A DNA stretch of 64,000 bases from Pseudoxanthomonas gei (lineage in GTDB: Bacteria > Pseudomonadota > Gammaproteobacteria > Xanthomonadales > Xanthomonadaceae), in contig NZ_QOVG01000004.1 in NCBI RefSeq assembly GCF_010119615.1, positions 268,531 to 332,530 of the forward strand. The letters run 5' to 3'. Shown here piece after piece: positions 1 through 7,112 of this stretch. Both the position numbers and the translations under genes were made by a program. Each line of letters starts with the position of its first letter. The first letter of the stretch is position 1. The notes under the pieces are model-generated. The model did no database searches and had not been told where the DNA came from. It saw nothing but the letters and a program-made list of their open reading frames with translations.

Positions 1-7
1 TTCCAGA

Positions 8-89
8 GCTTCGCGACTCGCGTCGCTCCTACAAGGTCCGCGCGCTCCGAGATAGCGGAATTCTGTAGGAGCGACGCAAGTCGCGAAGC
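8..89. repeat. Divergent pair of GTAG-type REP palindromes
   Basis: Two 25-nt copies of one palindrome, 8-32 (minus) and 65-89 (plus). Each starts GTAGGAGCGAC and ends GTCGCGAAGC, with a GCGAC/GTCGC stem and a 4-nt loop. The same unit recurs at 702-927, 22625-22649 and 53182-53276. A GTAG head is typical of REPs mobilised by RAYT proteins. Confidence 0.9.
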
Positions 90-99
90 CCTCAACCCC

Positions 100-591
100 T
101 CAGACCCACACCGCATCCCAGAACGGATACTCGCCGACCCTGCCAACCAACCCGGCGCGCACCGGGTTCATCACGATATAGCGCGCCGCCGCCATCGCAG
201 CTTCGTCAGCGCGTAGCGCACGGTCATGGAAAGATTTACCCCACAGCGCCCCCATGTTGGGATGTCGCAACCGCAATCGCCGCGACACGTTCGACTTGAA
301 GTGTCGCATCAGCGCGGGCAACGCTTCTCCCTCCCCCAGTTCGATCAGGCCGTGCCAGTGGTCGGGCATCAATACCCATGCCAATAGAGTGGATCGTGTC
401 CAGGAGCGGGAGTCGGCGATCTCCCGTGCAGCGTCCATTGCAAGGTCAAAGTCCGAGAACAGTGGCTGGCGCCGATGGGTAGTAAACGTCACCAGGTAGA
501 GCTGGCCTGCAATTGAATTCCTGCCGTTGCGAAGCGCCGCGTGGCCCGGTCTCGGGCAGTCTCGCAAGCTTTCCGGCATGTAATCGCGCAT
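100..591 (-). CDS. REP-associated tyrosine transposase (RAYT)
   Basis: A single-strand HUH-type transposase of the IS200/IS605-related RAYT (TnpA-REP, Y1_Tnp) family, thought to cut and move REP palindromes. The protein shows a metal-binding His-x-His in MPDHWHGLIEL and the catalytic-tyrosine segment RYIVMNPVRAGL near the C-terminus. I chose ATG 591 (163 aa), preceded by GGGGGA, over an upstream start that would run through a REP copy; ATG 579 is also possible. GTAG-headed REPs flank it on both sides (8-89 and 702-927), as expected for a RAYT and its substrates. It looks intact. Family assignment is firm; activity is inferred. Confidence 0.9.
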   Translation of the reverse strand: MRDYMPESLRDCPRPGHAALRNGRNSIAGQLYLVTFTTHRRQPLFSDFDLAMDAAREIADSRSWTRSTLLAWVLMPDHWHGLIELGEGEALPALMRHFKSNVSRRLRLRHPNMGALWGKSFHDRALRADEAAMAAARYIVMNPVRAGLVGRVGEYPFWDAVWV

Positions 592-701
592 GCATCCAGA
601 ATCCCCCGCGATGCCCGCCATGGCTATCGGTTGAACATGGATGCTGGCGTAAGAAATTGCCCCGGCGTGCGCGCCTGAAGTCGCGACAGTTGCCCGCCGT
701 T

Positions 702-927
702 GTAGGAGCGACGCGAGTCGCGAAGCACGCACGGCTGAACCGCCGAGGGCTTCGCGACTTGCGTCGCTCCTGCAGGGGTTGCTCGCTTACCTCTATTGGA
801 GCCTGCGTCGACCGAGCAACTGCCCGGTCGCTTGACGTGCACGCTTCCGCTTTTTGTAGGAGCGACGCGAGTCGCGAAGCACCTACATCTGAACTGCCGA
901 GGGCTTCGCGACTTGCGTCGCACCTGC
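702..927. repeat. Two convergent pairs of GTAG REP palindromes (BIME-like)
   Basis: Four copies alternate in orientation: 702-726 plus, 749-773 minus, 856-880 plus and 903-927 minus. The minus copies carry small changes at the outer end (CTGC for CTAC; CACC for CTCC in the last). Paired inverted REPs resemble the BIME arrangement and sit beside the RAYT gene. Confidence 0.88.
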
Positions 928-975
928 AAGACCTGCAAGACCTGCAAGACCTGCAAGACCTGCAAGACCTGCAAG
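922..975. repeat. Six perfect tandem copies of ACCTGCAAG
   Basis: Six exact 9-bp repeats run without a break from 922 to 975. They start inside the outer end of the last REP copy (903-927) and finish 7 nt before the radA stop codon at 982-984. Perfect identity implies recent slippage. Confidence 0.95.
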
Positions 976-981
976 ACAATA

Positions 982-2373
982 TTATTCCGAGGCGGCTTCC
1001 AGGGCGTCGGAGAGGCGCTCCACGGCGATGACTTCCATGGCCTTGAAGGCGCCTGACTTCGGCGCGTTGCCCTTGGCCACGATGGCGCGCTTGAAGCCGT
1101 GGGTGGCCGCTTCGCGCAGGCGCTCCTCGCCATTGGGAATCGGGCGGATCTCGCCGGACAGGCCGACCTCGCCGAAGGCAATGGTCTTCTCGGCCAGCGG
1201 CTTGTCGCGCAGTGACGAAAGCACGGCCAGCAGGACGGGAAGATCGGCCGCGGTTTCCTGCACGCGGATGCCGCCGACGACGTTGACGAACACGTCCTGG
1301 TCACTGGTGACGATGCCGCCATGGCGATGCAGTACCGCCAGCAGCATGGCCAGGCGATTCTGTTCCAGGCCGACCGCCACGCGGCGCGGGTTCGACAGCG
1401 GCGACGAATCCACCAGCGCCTGCACCTCCACCAGCAACGGACGCGTGCCCTCGCGGGTAACCATCACGCAGCTACCCGGCTGCTGGGTGCTGCCGCCGGA
1501 GAGGAAGATCGCCGACGGGTTGGGCACTTCCTTCAGGCCCTTCTCGCCCATCGCGAACACGCCCAGCTCATTGACCGCGCCAAAGCGGTTCTTGAACGCG
1601 CGCAGCACGCGGAAGCGGCTGCCGCTTTCGCCTTCGAAGTACAGCACCGCATCGACCATGTGCTCGAGCACGCGTGGGCCGGCGATGCCGCCGTCCTTGG
1701 TCACGTGACCGATCAGGAACACCGCGGTTCCGGTTTCCTTGGCATAGCGCACCAGTCGCGCCGCGCTCTCGCGCACCTGGCTGACCGAACCGGGCGCGGC
1801 GGTCAACGACTCGGTCCACAGGGTCTGCACCGAGTCGGCGACGATGATCTTCGGCTGCGCGGCCACCGCGTGGTCGAGGATCTTCTCGATGCCGGTTTCG
1901 GCCAGCGCCTGCAGCCCGTCCATCGGCAGGCCCAGGCGCAGCGCGCGTCCTGCCACCTGGGCCAGCGATTCCTCGCCGGTGACGTACAGCGAAGGCAGGG
2001 TCTGCGACATCTGCGCCATGGCCTGCAGCAGCAGGGTCGACTTGCCGATACCGGGATCACCGCCGACCAGCACCACTGCGCCCTCGACCAGGCCGCCGCC
2101 AAGCACGCGGTCGAACTCGCCGATGCCGGTGGACACGCGCGCTTCTTCGCTGCTGCGCACGTCCTTCAACGCGGTGATCTTCGGGGTTTCCAGCTTGCCG
2201 GCCCAGCCGCTGCGCCGCGCTGCGGGTGGCGCCGCGGAGGCGGACTCCAGCACGATTTCCGACAAGGTGTTCCAGGCGCCGCATTCGCCGCACTGGCCCT
2301 GCCACTTGTTGTGCTCGGCGCCGCATTCGGCGCAGACGTAGGCGGTGCGGGATTTCAGGGAAGCCTTGGCCAC
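982..2373 (-). CDS. radA: DNA repair protein RadA
   Basis: A RecA-like ATPase/helicase that promotes branch migration in homologous recombination. It has an N-terminal C4 zinc finger (CAECG...CGECG), a Walker A GGDPGIGKST, the RadA-specific KNRFG motif, and a C-terminal Lon-protease-like domain (VNVVGGIRV...LAVLSS). At 463 aa it matches the usual family length. I prefer the GTG at 2373 (VAKASLKSR, like the usual MAKA start); another GTG at 2382 would add three residues. The gene ends in SDALEAASE just before the 9-bp tandem repeats. Identification is secure. Confidence 0.97.
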   Translation of the reverse strand: MAKASLKSRTAYVCAECGAEHNKWQGQCGECGAWNTLSEIVLESASAAPPAARRSGWAGKLETPKITALKDVRSSEEARVSTGIGEFDRVLGGGLVEGAVVLVGGDPGIGKSTLLLQAMAQMSQTLPSLYVTGEESLAQVAGRALRLGLPMDGLQALAETGIEKILDHAVAAQPKIIVADSVQTLWTESLTAAPGSVSQVRESAARLVRYAKETGTAVFLIGHVTKDGGIAGPRVLEHMVDAVLYFEGESGSRFRVLRAFKNRFGAVNELGVFAMGEKGLKEVPNPSAIFLSGGSTQQPGSCVMVTREGTRPLLVEVQALVDSSPLSNPRRVAVGLEQNRLAMLLAVLHRHGGIVTSDQDVFVNVVGGIRVQETAADLPVLLAVLSSLRDKPLAEKTIAFGEVGLSGEIRPIPNGEERLREAATHGFKRAIVAKGNAPKSGAFKAMEVIAVERLSDALEAASE

Positions 2374-2451
2374 GTGCGGCACCGGATACGGATGGGGGCG
2401 CCTACTCTAGCCGTGCGCGGTCTCCGCTGGCGAGACACGCGGACCTCTGCG

Positions 2452-2790
2452 TCATTCAGTCGCGACAACAGCCGCCAGTTCATTGCCATTGGGATCCAGG
2501 AACTGGAACCGGCGGCCACCCGGAAACGCGAAGATCGGTCGCACGATCCTGCCGCCGGCGGCGATCACGGCCTGCAGGGTGGCTTCCAGGTCATCGACCG
2601 CAATCACCGGCAGTGGCGCCTGGGTGGCTTCCGCCGCATCGCCCTGCAGGCCGATGTCGACGTCACCGGTCAGGGTGGAGGCATAGCTGGGCCCGAAATC
2701 GGTCAGTTGCCAGTCGAAAATCTCGGCGTAGAACTTCTTCGCCGCCGCGATATCGGCAGCGGGCAATTCGATGTAGTTCGGACGGGCCAT
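2452..2790 (-). CDS. VOC (glyoxalase/bleomycin-resistance) family protein
   Basis: A small 112-aa protein of the vicinal-oxygen-chelate fold. It begins with the N-terminal VOC pattern (YIELPAADIAAAKKFYAEIFDW) and has a C-terminal FLDPNGNELAAV strand with the glutamate that often serves as a metal ligand. I chose ATG 2790 because AAGGCGAAACC precedes it and the VOC domain starts at once; the upstream open frame has no domain content. No substrate can be inferred. It lies between radA and the sterol desaturase on the same strand. Confidence 0.85.
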   Translation of the reverse strand: MARPNYIELPAADIAAAKKFYAEIFDWQLTDFGPSYASTLTGDVDIGLQGDAAEATQAPLPVIAVDDLEATLQAVIAAGGRIVRPIFAFPGGRRFQFLDPNGNELAAVVATE

Positions 2791-2821
2791 GGTTTCGCCT
2801 TGCTGAAGTGGGTGGCCCAGT

Positions 2822-4090
2822 CTATCGGTGCGTGGTCGCCGCAAGCGAGACGCCGTCCGGCGGCGGCAGGCCACGCCAGGCCAGCAGCAAGCCGATGACA
2901 CTGGCCGCGCCGATCGCCGCAAAGGCGATGCGCAGTGCCATGGGCAGCACGCTGCCATCCAGCCATTGGCCCGTGACCACAGGCACCAGCGTCAGCACCA
3001 GCAAACGTGGCAACTCGAGCCAGGGCGCAAACCTGCGCCCTTCCAGCAACGCCCCGATCACGCCCAGCGAGCCGACCAGGAATACCAGGTAGGCGAGCAC
3101 CGGCAGCAGCGCCAGCGTCGGTGCCACCTGCAGGAAATGCACGCCCATGCCCAGCACCAGCGCGAACTGCAGCAGGCAATAGATCGACATGGCACGCGCT
3201 ACCGGCGGGTCGTAGTCGGCACGCTGCAGGTCGAATTCGGGTTTGGGGAAACGTTCCGCCACATCGGCCGGCCGCCAGCCCGGGCGCGCGACCCACACGC
3301 GCAACTTGTCACGCCAGCGCCGTGCATGCCACGCGCCCTTGGCCATGGCCCAGTACACCTCGGCGTTGGCCCACAACGGATTCCAGCTGCGCAACGGCGC
3401 GCGCGTGCCGTAGATGGGCCGGTCGACGTCGTCTTCCTCGACGAAGCTGCCGAACAACCGGTCCCAGATAATGAAGATGCCGCCGTAGTTGCGGTCCAGG
3501 TAGCGATCGTTGACCGCATGGTGGGCGCGGTGGTTGGACGGCGAGGCGAACACGCGATCGAACCAGCCCAGCTTGCCGATCAGTTCGGTATGGATCCAGT
3601 ACTGGTACAGCAGGTCGATGACGGCCACGACCGCGAACACTTCCACCGGATAGCCCAGCAGCGCCATCGGCAGGTAGAACACCCAGCCCAGCAGCACGCC
3701 GCTGCCGGTCTGACGCAGCGCGGTGCTCAGGTTGTACAGCTCGCTCTGGTGGTGGACCACGTGCGCGGCCCACAGCACGTTCACTTCATGGCCCATGCGG
3801 TGCAGCCAGTAGTAGCAGAAGTCGTACAGCACCAGCGCGCTGATCCAGACCCAGGCCTTGTCCGTGGGCAGGTCGAACAGCGCCACCCGCTGGACCACCC
3901 AGGCGTAGATGCCGATGGTCAGCACCTTGGCGAACACGCCGACGATCTGCGACAGCACGCCCAGGCCGATGCTGTTGATGGCATCGTTGAGGCGGTACAC
4001 GCGGCGCTTCATGATCCACGCCGCCAGCAGTTCCAGCGCCATCAGGATGAAGAACCCGGGGATGGCGAACAGCATGATCTTTTCCGCCAT
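2822..4090 (-). CDS. Sterol desaturase family (fatty acid hydroxylase) membrane protein
   Basis: A 422-aa multi-pass membrane protein of the fatty-acid-hydroxylase superfamily, di-iron enzymes that hydroxylate or desaturate lipids or sterol-like substrates. The histidine boxes are visible: HRMGH, HVVHHQ and HRAHHAVN. Hydrophobic helices lie at the N-terminus, and a further group in the last ~130 residues exceeds the minimal domain. ATG 4090 is preceded by GGGAGGGCAGTGACC and lies 2 nt after the upstream YhhN-family stop, so the two are probably cotranscribed and coupled. Both act on lipids in other organisms, but the actual substrate is unknown. Confidence 0.88.
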   Translation of the reverse strand: MAEKIMLFAIPGFFILMALELLAAWIMKRRVYRLNDAINSIGLGVLSQIVGVFAKVLTIGIYAWVVQRVALFDLPTDKAWVWISALVLYDFCYYWLHRMGHEVNVLWAAHVVHHQSELYNLSTALRQTGSGVLLGWVFYLPMALLGYPVEVFAVVAVIDLLYQYWIHTELIGKLGWFDRVFASPSNHRAHHAVNDRYLDRNYGGIFIIWDRLFGSFVEEDDVDRPIYGTRAPLRSWNPLWANAEVYWAMAKGAWHARRWRDKLRVWVARPGWRPADVAERFPKPEFDLQRADYDPPVARAMSIYCLLQFALVLGMGVHFLQVAPTLALLPVLAYLVFLVGSLGVIGALLEGRRFAPWLELPRLLVLTLVPVVTGQWLDGSVLPMALRIAFAAIGAASVIGLLLAWRGLPPPDGVSLAATTHR

Positions 4091-4092
4091 GG

Positions 4093-4785
4093 TCACTGCC
4101 CTCCCGTGTGCAGGTCGACCGAACGCGCGATGTACCACTGCGCGACGTAATAAGTGGCCAGCACCCACAGCGAAGCCAGCGGGATGCCGCCGCCGAAGCG
4201 GTTCCAGGCCAATAGTGTATCGCTGAGCACGAACAGCGCCGCGCCGATCGCCGCGGCGCGCGCACTGCCTGCCAGCCCCGGCTGCGCCCCTGCATTGCGC
4301 AGGCTGCGTGAGCGTGCCAAAGCCAGCCCCGCCATCACCACCAGCGCCGCCACATAGACCAGCACCGGTACGCGCATGTCGGCCGGCAACCTCGGCAACA
4401 GGCCGTAGAGATTGACCCCGCCAAACACGGCGAACAGGGCAATGCAGGCGAGCCGCGTGCGTGCGTCCGATCCCGGCGCGAACGCGGCGATGTAGCAGAG
4501 GTGCGCCAGCAGGAAGGCGACCAGCCCCGGCAGGAACAGGTCGGCCGGCAGCATCAGGCAGACGTCACCGACCAGGGAGAAGAACAATCCAAGCAGGATC
4601 GTTGCGCGATAGCGCGGCGAGACCGGACTGGCTGCGGTCGACGCCAGCACAAGCAAAAGCAAGGTGGCCAGCGGTTTGGCCAGGAAATGCAGCCATGCCC
4701 AGGCGCTTCCGGCCAACGCAGCAGCAATTGCGCAGGCGGCGGCAATGGTGATGCCCAGGGTCAGGCCAGGACGGAGCGCGGTCAT
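4093..4785 (-). CDS. YhhN/TMEM86 family membrane protein (lysoplasmalogenase-like)
   Basis: A 230-aa, almost wholly hydrophobic protein with about eight membrane helices and the family's conserved loops (FFSLVGDVCLMLP, HLCYIAAF, DTLLAWNRF). Eukaryotic TMEM86 members hydrolyse the vinyl-ether bond of lysoplasmalogens; the role of bacterial YhhN is poorly defined. It sits 2 nt upstream of the sterol-desaturase-family gene on the same strand, consistent with a two-gene membrane-lipid operon. Confidence 0.85.
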   Translation of the reverse strand: MTALRPGLTLGITIAAACAIAAALAGSAWAWLHFLAKPLATLLLLVLASTAASPVSPRYRATILLGLFFSLVGDVCLMLPADLFLPGLVAFLLAHLCYIAAFAPGSDARTRLACIALFAVFGGVNLYGLLPRLPADMRVPVLVYVAALVVMAGLALARSRSLRNAGAQPGLAGSARAAAIGAALFVLSDTLLAWNRFGGGIPLASLWVLATYYVAQWYIARSVDLHTGGQ

Positions 4786-4958
4786 GGGGGCGAGCTGGTT
4801 CGGATGACGATGTCCATACCTTACCGTATGCCACCGCCATCGCCCAGCGCGGCCGTCATTCAGGGCTTAGGTTGGCCGAAGCACCCCATCCGTCCCAACT
4901 CGTGCTGGTGGCGAAACCACCGTAACGTGCCGCGTACACGCGGCGGGCCCGCGGGTGC

Positions 4959-5393
4959 TCAAGGCTTGGGCTTGGCCAGTGCGGCCACCAGGCCCACGTA
5001 TTCCTTGAAATCCAGGCTGCGGTTCCTGTCTGCATCGAAAGTGGCCATGGTCGGCGCAGCGGCGCCGGCCTTGCGGACAAGATCAAGTTTCAGGTATTCC
5101 GCATCGTCGAGGGTGCCGTTCCGGTCCGCGTCCTTGGCCGCGAAGTTGTCGCGCAGGTTGCGCAGGGTGTTGACGGCCTGCACTTCCCGCCATCCGGCGC
5201 CGAACTCGGCCCCCGACAGGCTGCCATCGTTATTCGTGTCCCAACGCTTGAAGGTAGTGCCGGCATCGGCCGTCCCCTGCGTCTGCGCCACCGGCGCCGG
5301 CGCCGGGTCGGGAGCCTGCGCCGAGGCGCTGGCGCTGGCGCTGGCCAGCAGCATGCAGGCCAGCCCGGTGCGAATTACCGTGGACATCTTCAT
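4959..5393 (-). CDS. Secreted/periplasmic EF-hand protein
   Basis: A 144-aa protein with a signal peptide (residues ~1-26, hydrophobic then ASASAQA) and three EF-hand loops at about residues 52-63 (DTNNDGSLSGAE), 88-99 (DADRNGTLDDAE) and 120-131 (DADRNRSLDFKE). The third has Arg where loop position 6 is usually Gly, so it may bind calcium weakly. A Pro/Ala linker follows the signal peptide. Its ATG overlaps the stop of the upstream TIGR03032 gene (ATGA, 5390-5393), which suggests translational coupling. Calcium binding is inferred from the motifs. Confidence 0.88.
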   Translation of the reverse strand: MKMSTVIRTGLACMLLASASASASAQAPDPAPAPVAQTQGTADAGTTFKRWDTNNDGSLSGAEFGAGWREVQAVNTLRNLRDNFAAKDADRNGTLDDAEYLKLDLVRKAGAAAPTMATFDADRNRSLDFKEYVGLVAALAKPKP

Positions 5394-6646
5394 GCAATCG
5401 CTTCCTGCTGGAGTTCTGTTTCAAAGGTGATCAGGTCCCTGATTTCAGGCGTGCGCAGTCCCACCATCATCGGGTGGCGCACGTTGGGCAGGAAGCACAG
5501 GTCGAAGATCTCGGTGATGTCGCCATCGAAGCGGATCCAGTGCTGCACGTCGCCATTGGCCAGCGACACGATCTGCACCCCGCACCACGGCTCCACATCG
5601 CGCCTGGTCAGTTCCTGGTCCAGCTGCAGGCCCTCGAAGCGCTGGTTGCGCGGCTTGGACAGGCCCACCGCCGCCATGTTGCCGATGATCGACAGCCCGC
5701 GGGCGAAGCCGGGCAGGAAGGTCAACGGCACGAACGCCTTGTTCTCGAAGTCCACCCAGCCCAGCTGGCCGGTGCCGGCATTGAGCAGCCACAGCTTGCC
5801 GTTGGCCCAGCGCGGGGAGTGCGGCATGGACAGGCCTTCGCAGACGATCTCGTTGCTGTCGATGTCGATGACGACCCCGCCGTCCTTGCGGCGGTCGCGC
5901 CAGCCATCGACCGCATCGGACTTGCACACCGCGGTGACGTACTTGGGCTCCCCATCGACCATCGCCAGGCCATTGAGGTGGCAACGGTCCTCCGGGGCCA
6001 GCTTGCTGATGAAGTCCGGTTTCCAGATCACCTTGAAGCTGTGGGTCATGCTCAGCTCGGCCAGGCATGAGTACTTGGTGTTGACGAACACCACCTTGCC
6101 ATTCTTGCGGATGCCCAGTTCGTGGATGTCCAGGTCGCCGATGGTCTGGGCGTTGCGCGGCACGTAGCACTTGTCGAACTGGCCGTGGATGACCTCGTTG
6201 GAACGCAGCACGTTCTCGAAGCGCCACAGCTGGTACAGCCCGCCCAGGTACAGCCGCTGGGCATTGCCGACGATGCCCATGGCGCGTTCGAAGATGCGTT
6301 CGAAGAAGGACACCCGTCCGCTCTTGTCGCTGCCGACCAGGTAGACCCGGCCGGTCTGGTAGGAAGAGATCGCCAGCGACAGGCGATTGCCGGCCAGCCA
6401 GGCGGCCAGGCCGCGCGAGCAGCTCTTCTCCACCTTCATCTGGGTGATGTCCAGCGGAGCCTTGGGCCCAGCGCCAGTCGCGGACGGCACTGCCACATCA
6501 GGCGTGCCGGAAGGTTCGGGCGTGGGAATCTGCGCCTCGGCGGTGACTGGCTCCAGGCCTGCTCCATCGTCGACGCTGGCATCGCTAGTGGTGACTTCAG
6601 CGTCGACGACTTCTGCGTCGGCGCGACTACTTTTCCTGCTTGCCAT
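5390..6646 (-). CDS. TIGR03032 family protein
   Basis: A 418-aa protein. About 70 residues of acidic, Pro/Ala/Ser-rich sequence precede a TIGR03032 (DUF4915-like) domain, recognised by SCSRGLAAWL, LAISSYQTGRV, the CHLNGLAMVDGEPKYVTAV block and LPGFARGLSIIGN. The fold is probably a beta-propeller; biochemical function is not established. There is no signal peptide, so it is likely cytoplasmic. I chose ATG 6646, preceded by GGAGAGTTCG, over one five codons upstream. It is coupled to the exported EF-hand protein by a 4-nt overlap, an odd pairing across compartments. Confidence 0.85.
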   Translation of the reverse strand: MASRKSSRADAEVVDAEVTTSDASVDDGAGLEPVTAEAQIPTPEPSGTPDVAVPSATGAGPKAPLDITQMKVEKSCSRGLAAWLAGNRLSLAISSYQTGRVYLVGSDKSGRVSFFERIFERAMGIVGNAQRLYLGGLYQLWRFENVLRSNEVIHGQFDKCYVPRNAQTIGDLDIHELGIRKNGKVVFVNTKYSCLAELSMTHSFKVIWKPDFISKLAPEDRCHLNGLAMVDGEPKYVTAVCKSDAVDGWRDRRKDGGVVIDIDSNEIVCEGLSMPHSPRWANGKLWLLNAGTGQLGWVDFENKAFVPLTFLPGFARGLSIIGNMAAVGLSKPRNQRFEGLQLDQELTRRDVEPWCGVQIVSLANGDVQHWIRFDGDITEIFDLCFLPNVRHPMMVGLRTPEIRDLITFETELQQEAIA

Positions 6647-6767
6647 CGAACTCTCCGTCAATCAGTGTGCCAACCGCATTGTCACCGTATTACCTACTGG
6701 AAACCGCGCGGGTCAAACTCGCAGACGGGCGGCGGCAACGCGTTCCTGCTGCACCTGCGCAGCTCTT

Positions 6768-6815
6768 GCTGTTCCTGTTCCTGTTCCTGTTCCTGTTGCT
6801 GTTGCTGTTGCTGTT
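6768..6815. repeat. Hexanucleotide microsatellite: four CTGTTC then four CTGTTG
   Basis: Eight uninterrupted 6-bp units, the first four CTGTTC and the last four CTGTTG, lie upstream of the TIGR03032 gene. This 466-bp gap (6647-7112) between two minus-strand genes holds only repeats and a hairpin; I see no credible gene in it. Confidence 0.95.
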
Positions 6816-6863
6816 GCTTCTAGCCTCCTCCCTTGCGCGAAGCGCAGGGGAGGATTGAGGAGG

Positions 6864-7000
6864 GGTGCTCTTGCTCTGCTCCTGGTGCTCTTGCTCTGCT
6901 CCTGGTGCTCTTGCTCTGCTCCTGGTGCTCTTGCTCTGCTCCTGGTGCTCTTGCTCTGCTCCCGGTGCTCTTGCTCTGCTCCTGGTGTTCTTGCTCTGCC
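6864..7000. repeat. 20-bp minisatellite, about seven copies
   Basis: Unit GGTGCTCTTGCTCTGCTCCT repeats from 6864 to about 7000 with few substitutions (CCC for CCT, TTC for CTC in the last copies); the final unit is partial. Twenty bp is not a multiple of three, so open frames across the array are not evidence for a protein. Confidence 0.95.
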
Positions 7001-7028
7001 CGGAAGTTGTCACCCGAAAACAGGATGA

Positions 7029-7048
7029 ATCCCAGCGTTCGCTGGGAT
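7029..7048. repeat. GATCCC-type palindromic repeat, terminator-like
   Basis: A perfect 9-bp stem (ATCCCAGCG/CGCTGGGAT) with a 2-nt loop, followed by GAC. It has the layout of the two elements at 55097-55171 with compensating stem changes, so they are one family. It lies downstream of the autotransporter stop (7113) and could help end that transcript, though there is no T-run. Confidence 0.75.
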
Positions 7049-7112
7049 GACGATCCTGAAGGTGGATGCATCCCGGACGTTGCCGTTATCGCAAGGCAAC
7101 GTCCCGCATTGA

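Noticed and set aside
922..975. Possible CRISPR from short regular repeats
   Set aside because: Units are 9 bp, contiguous and without spacers; no cas genes in the window.
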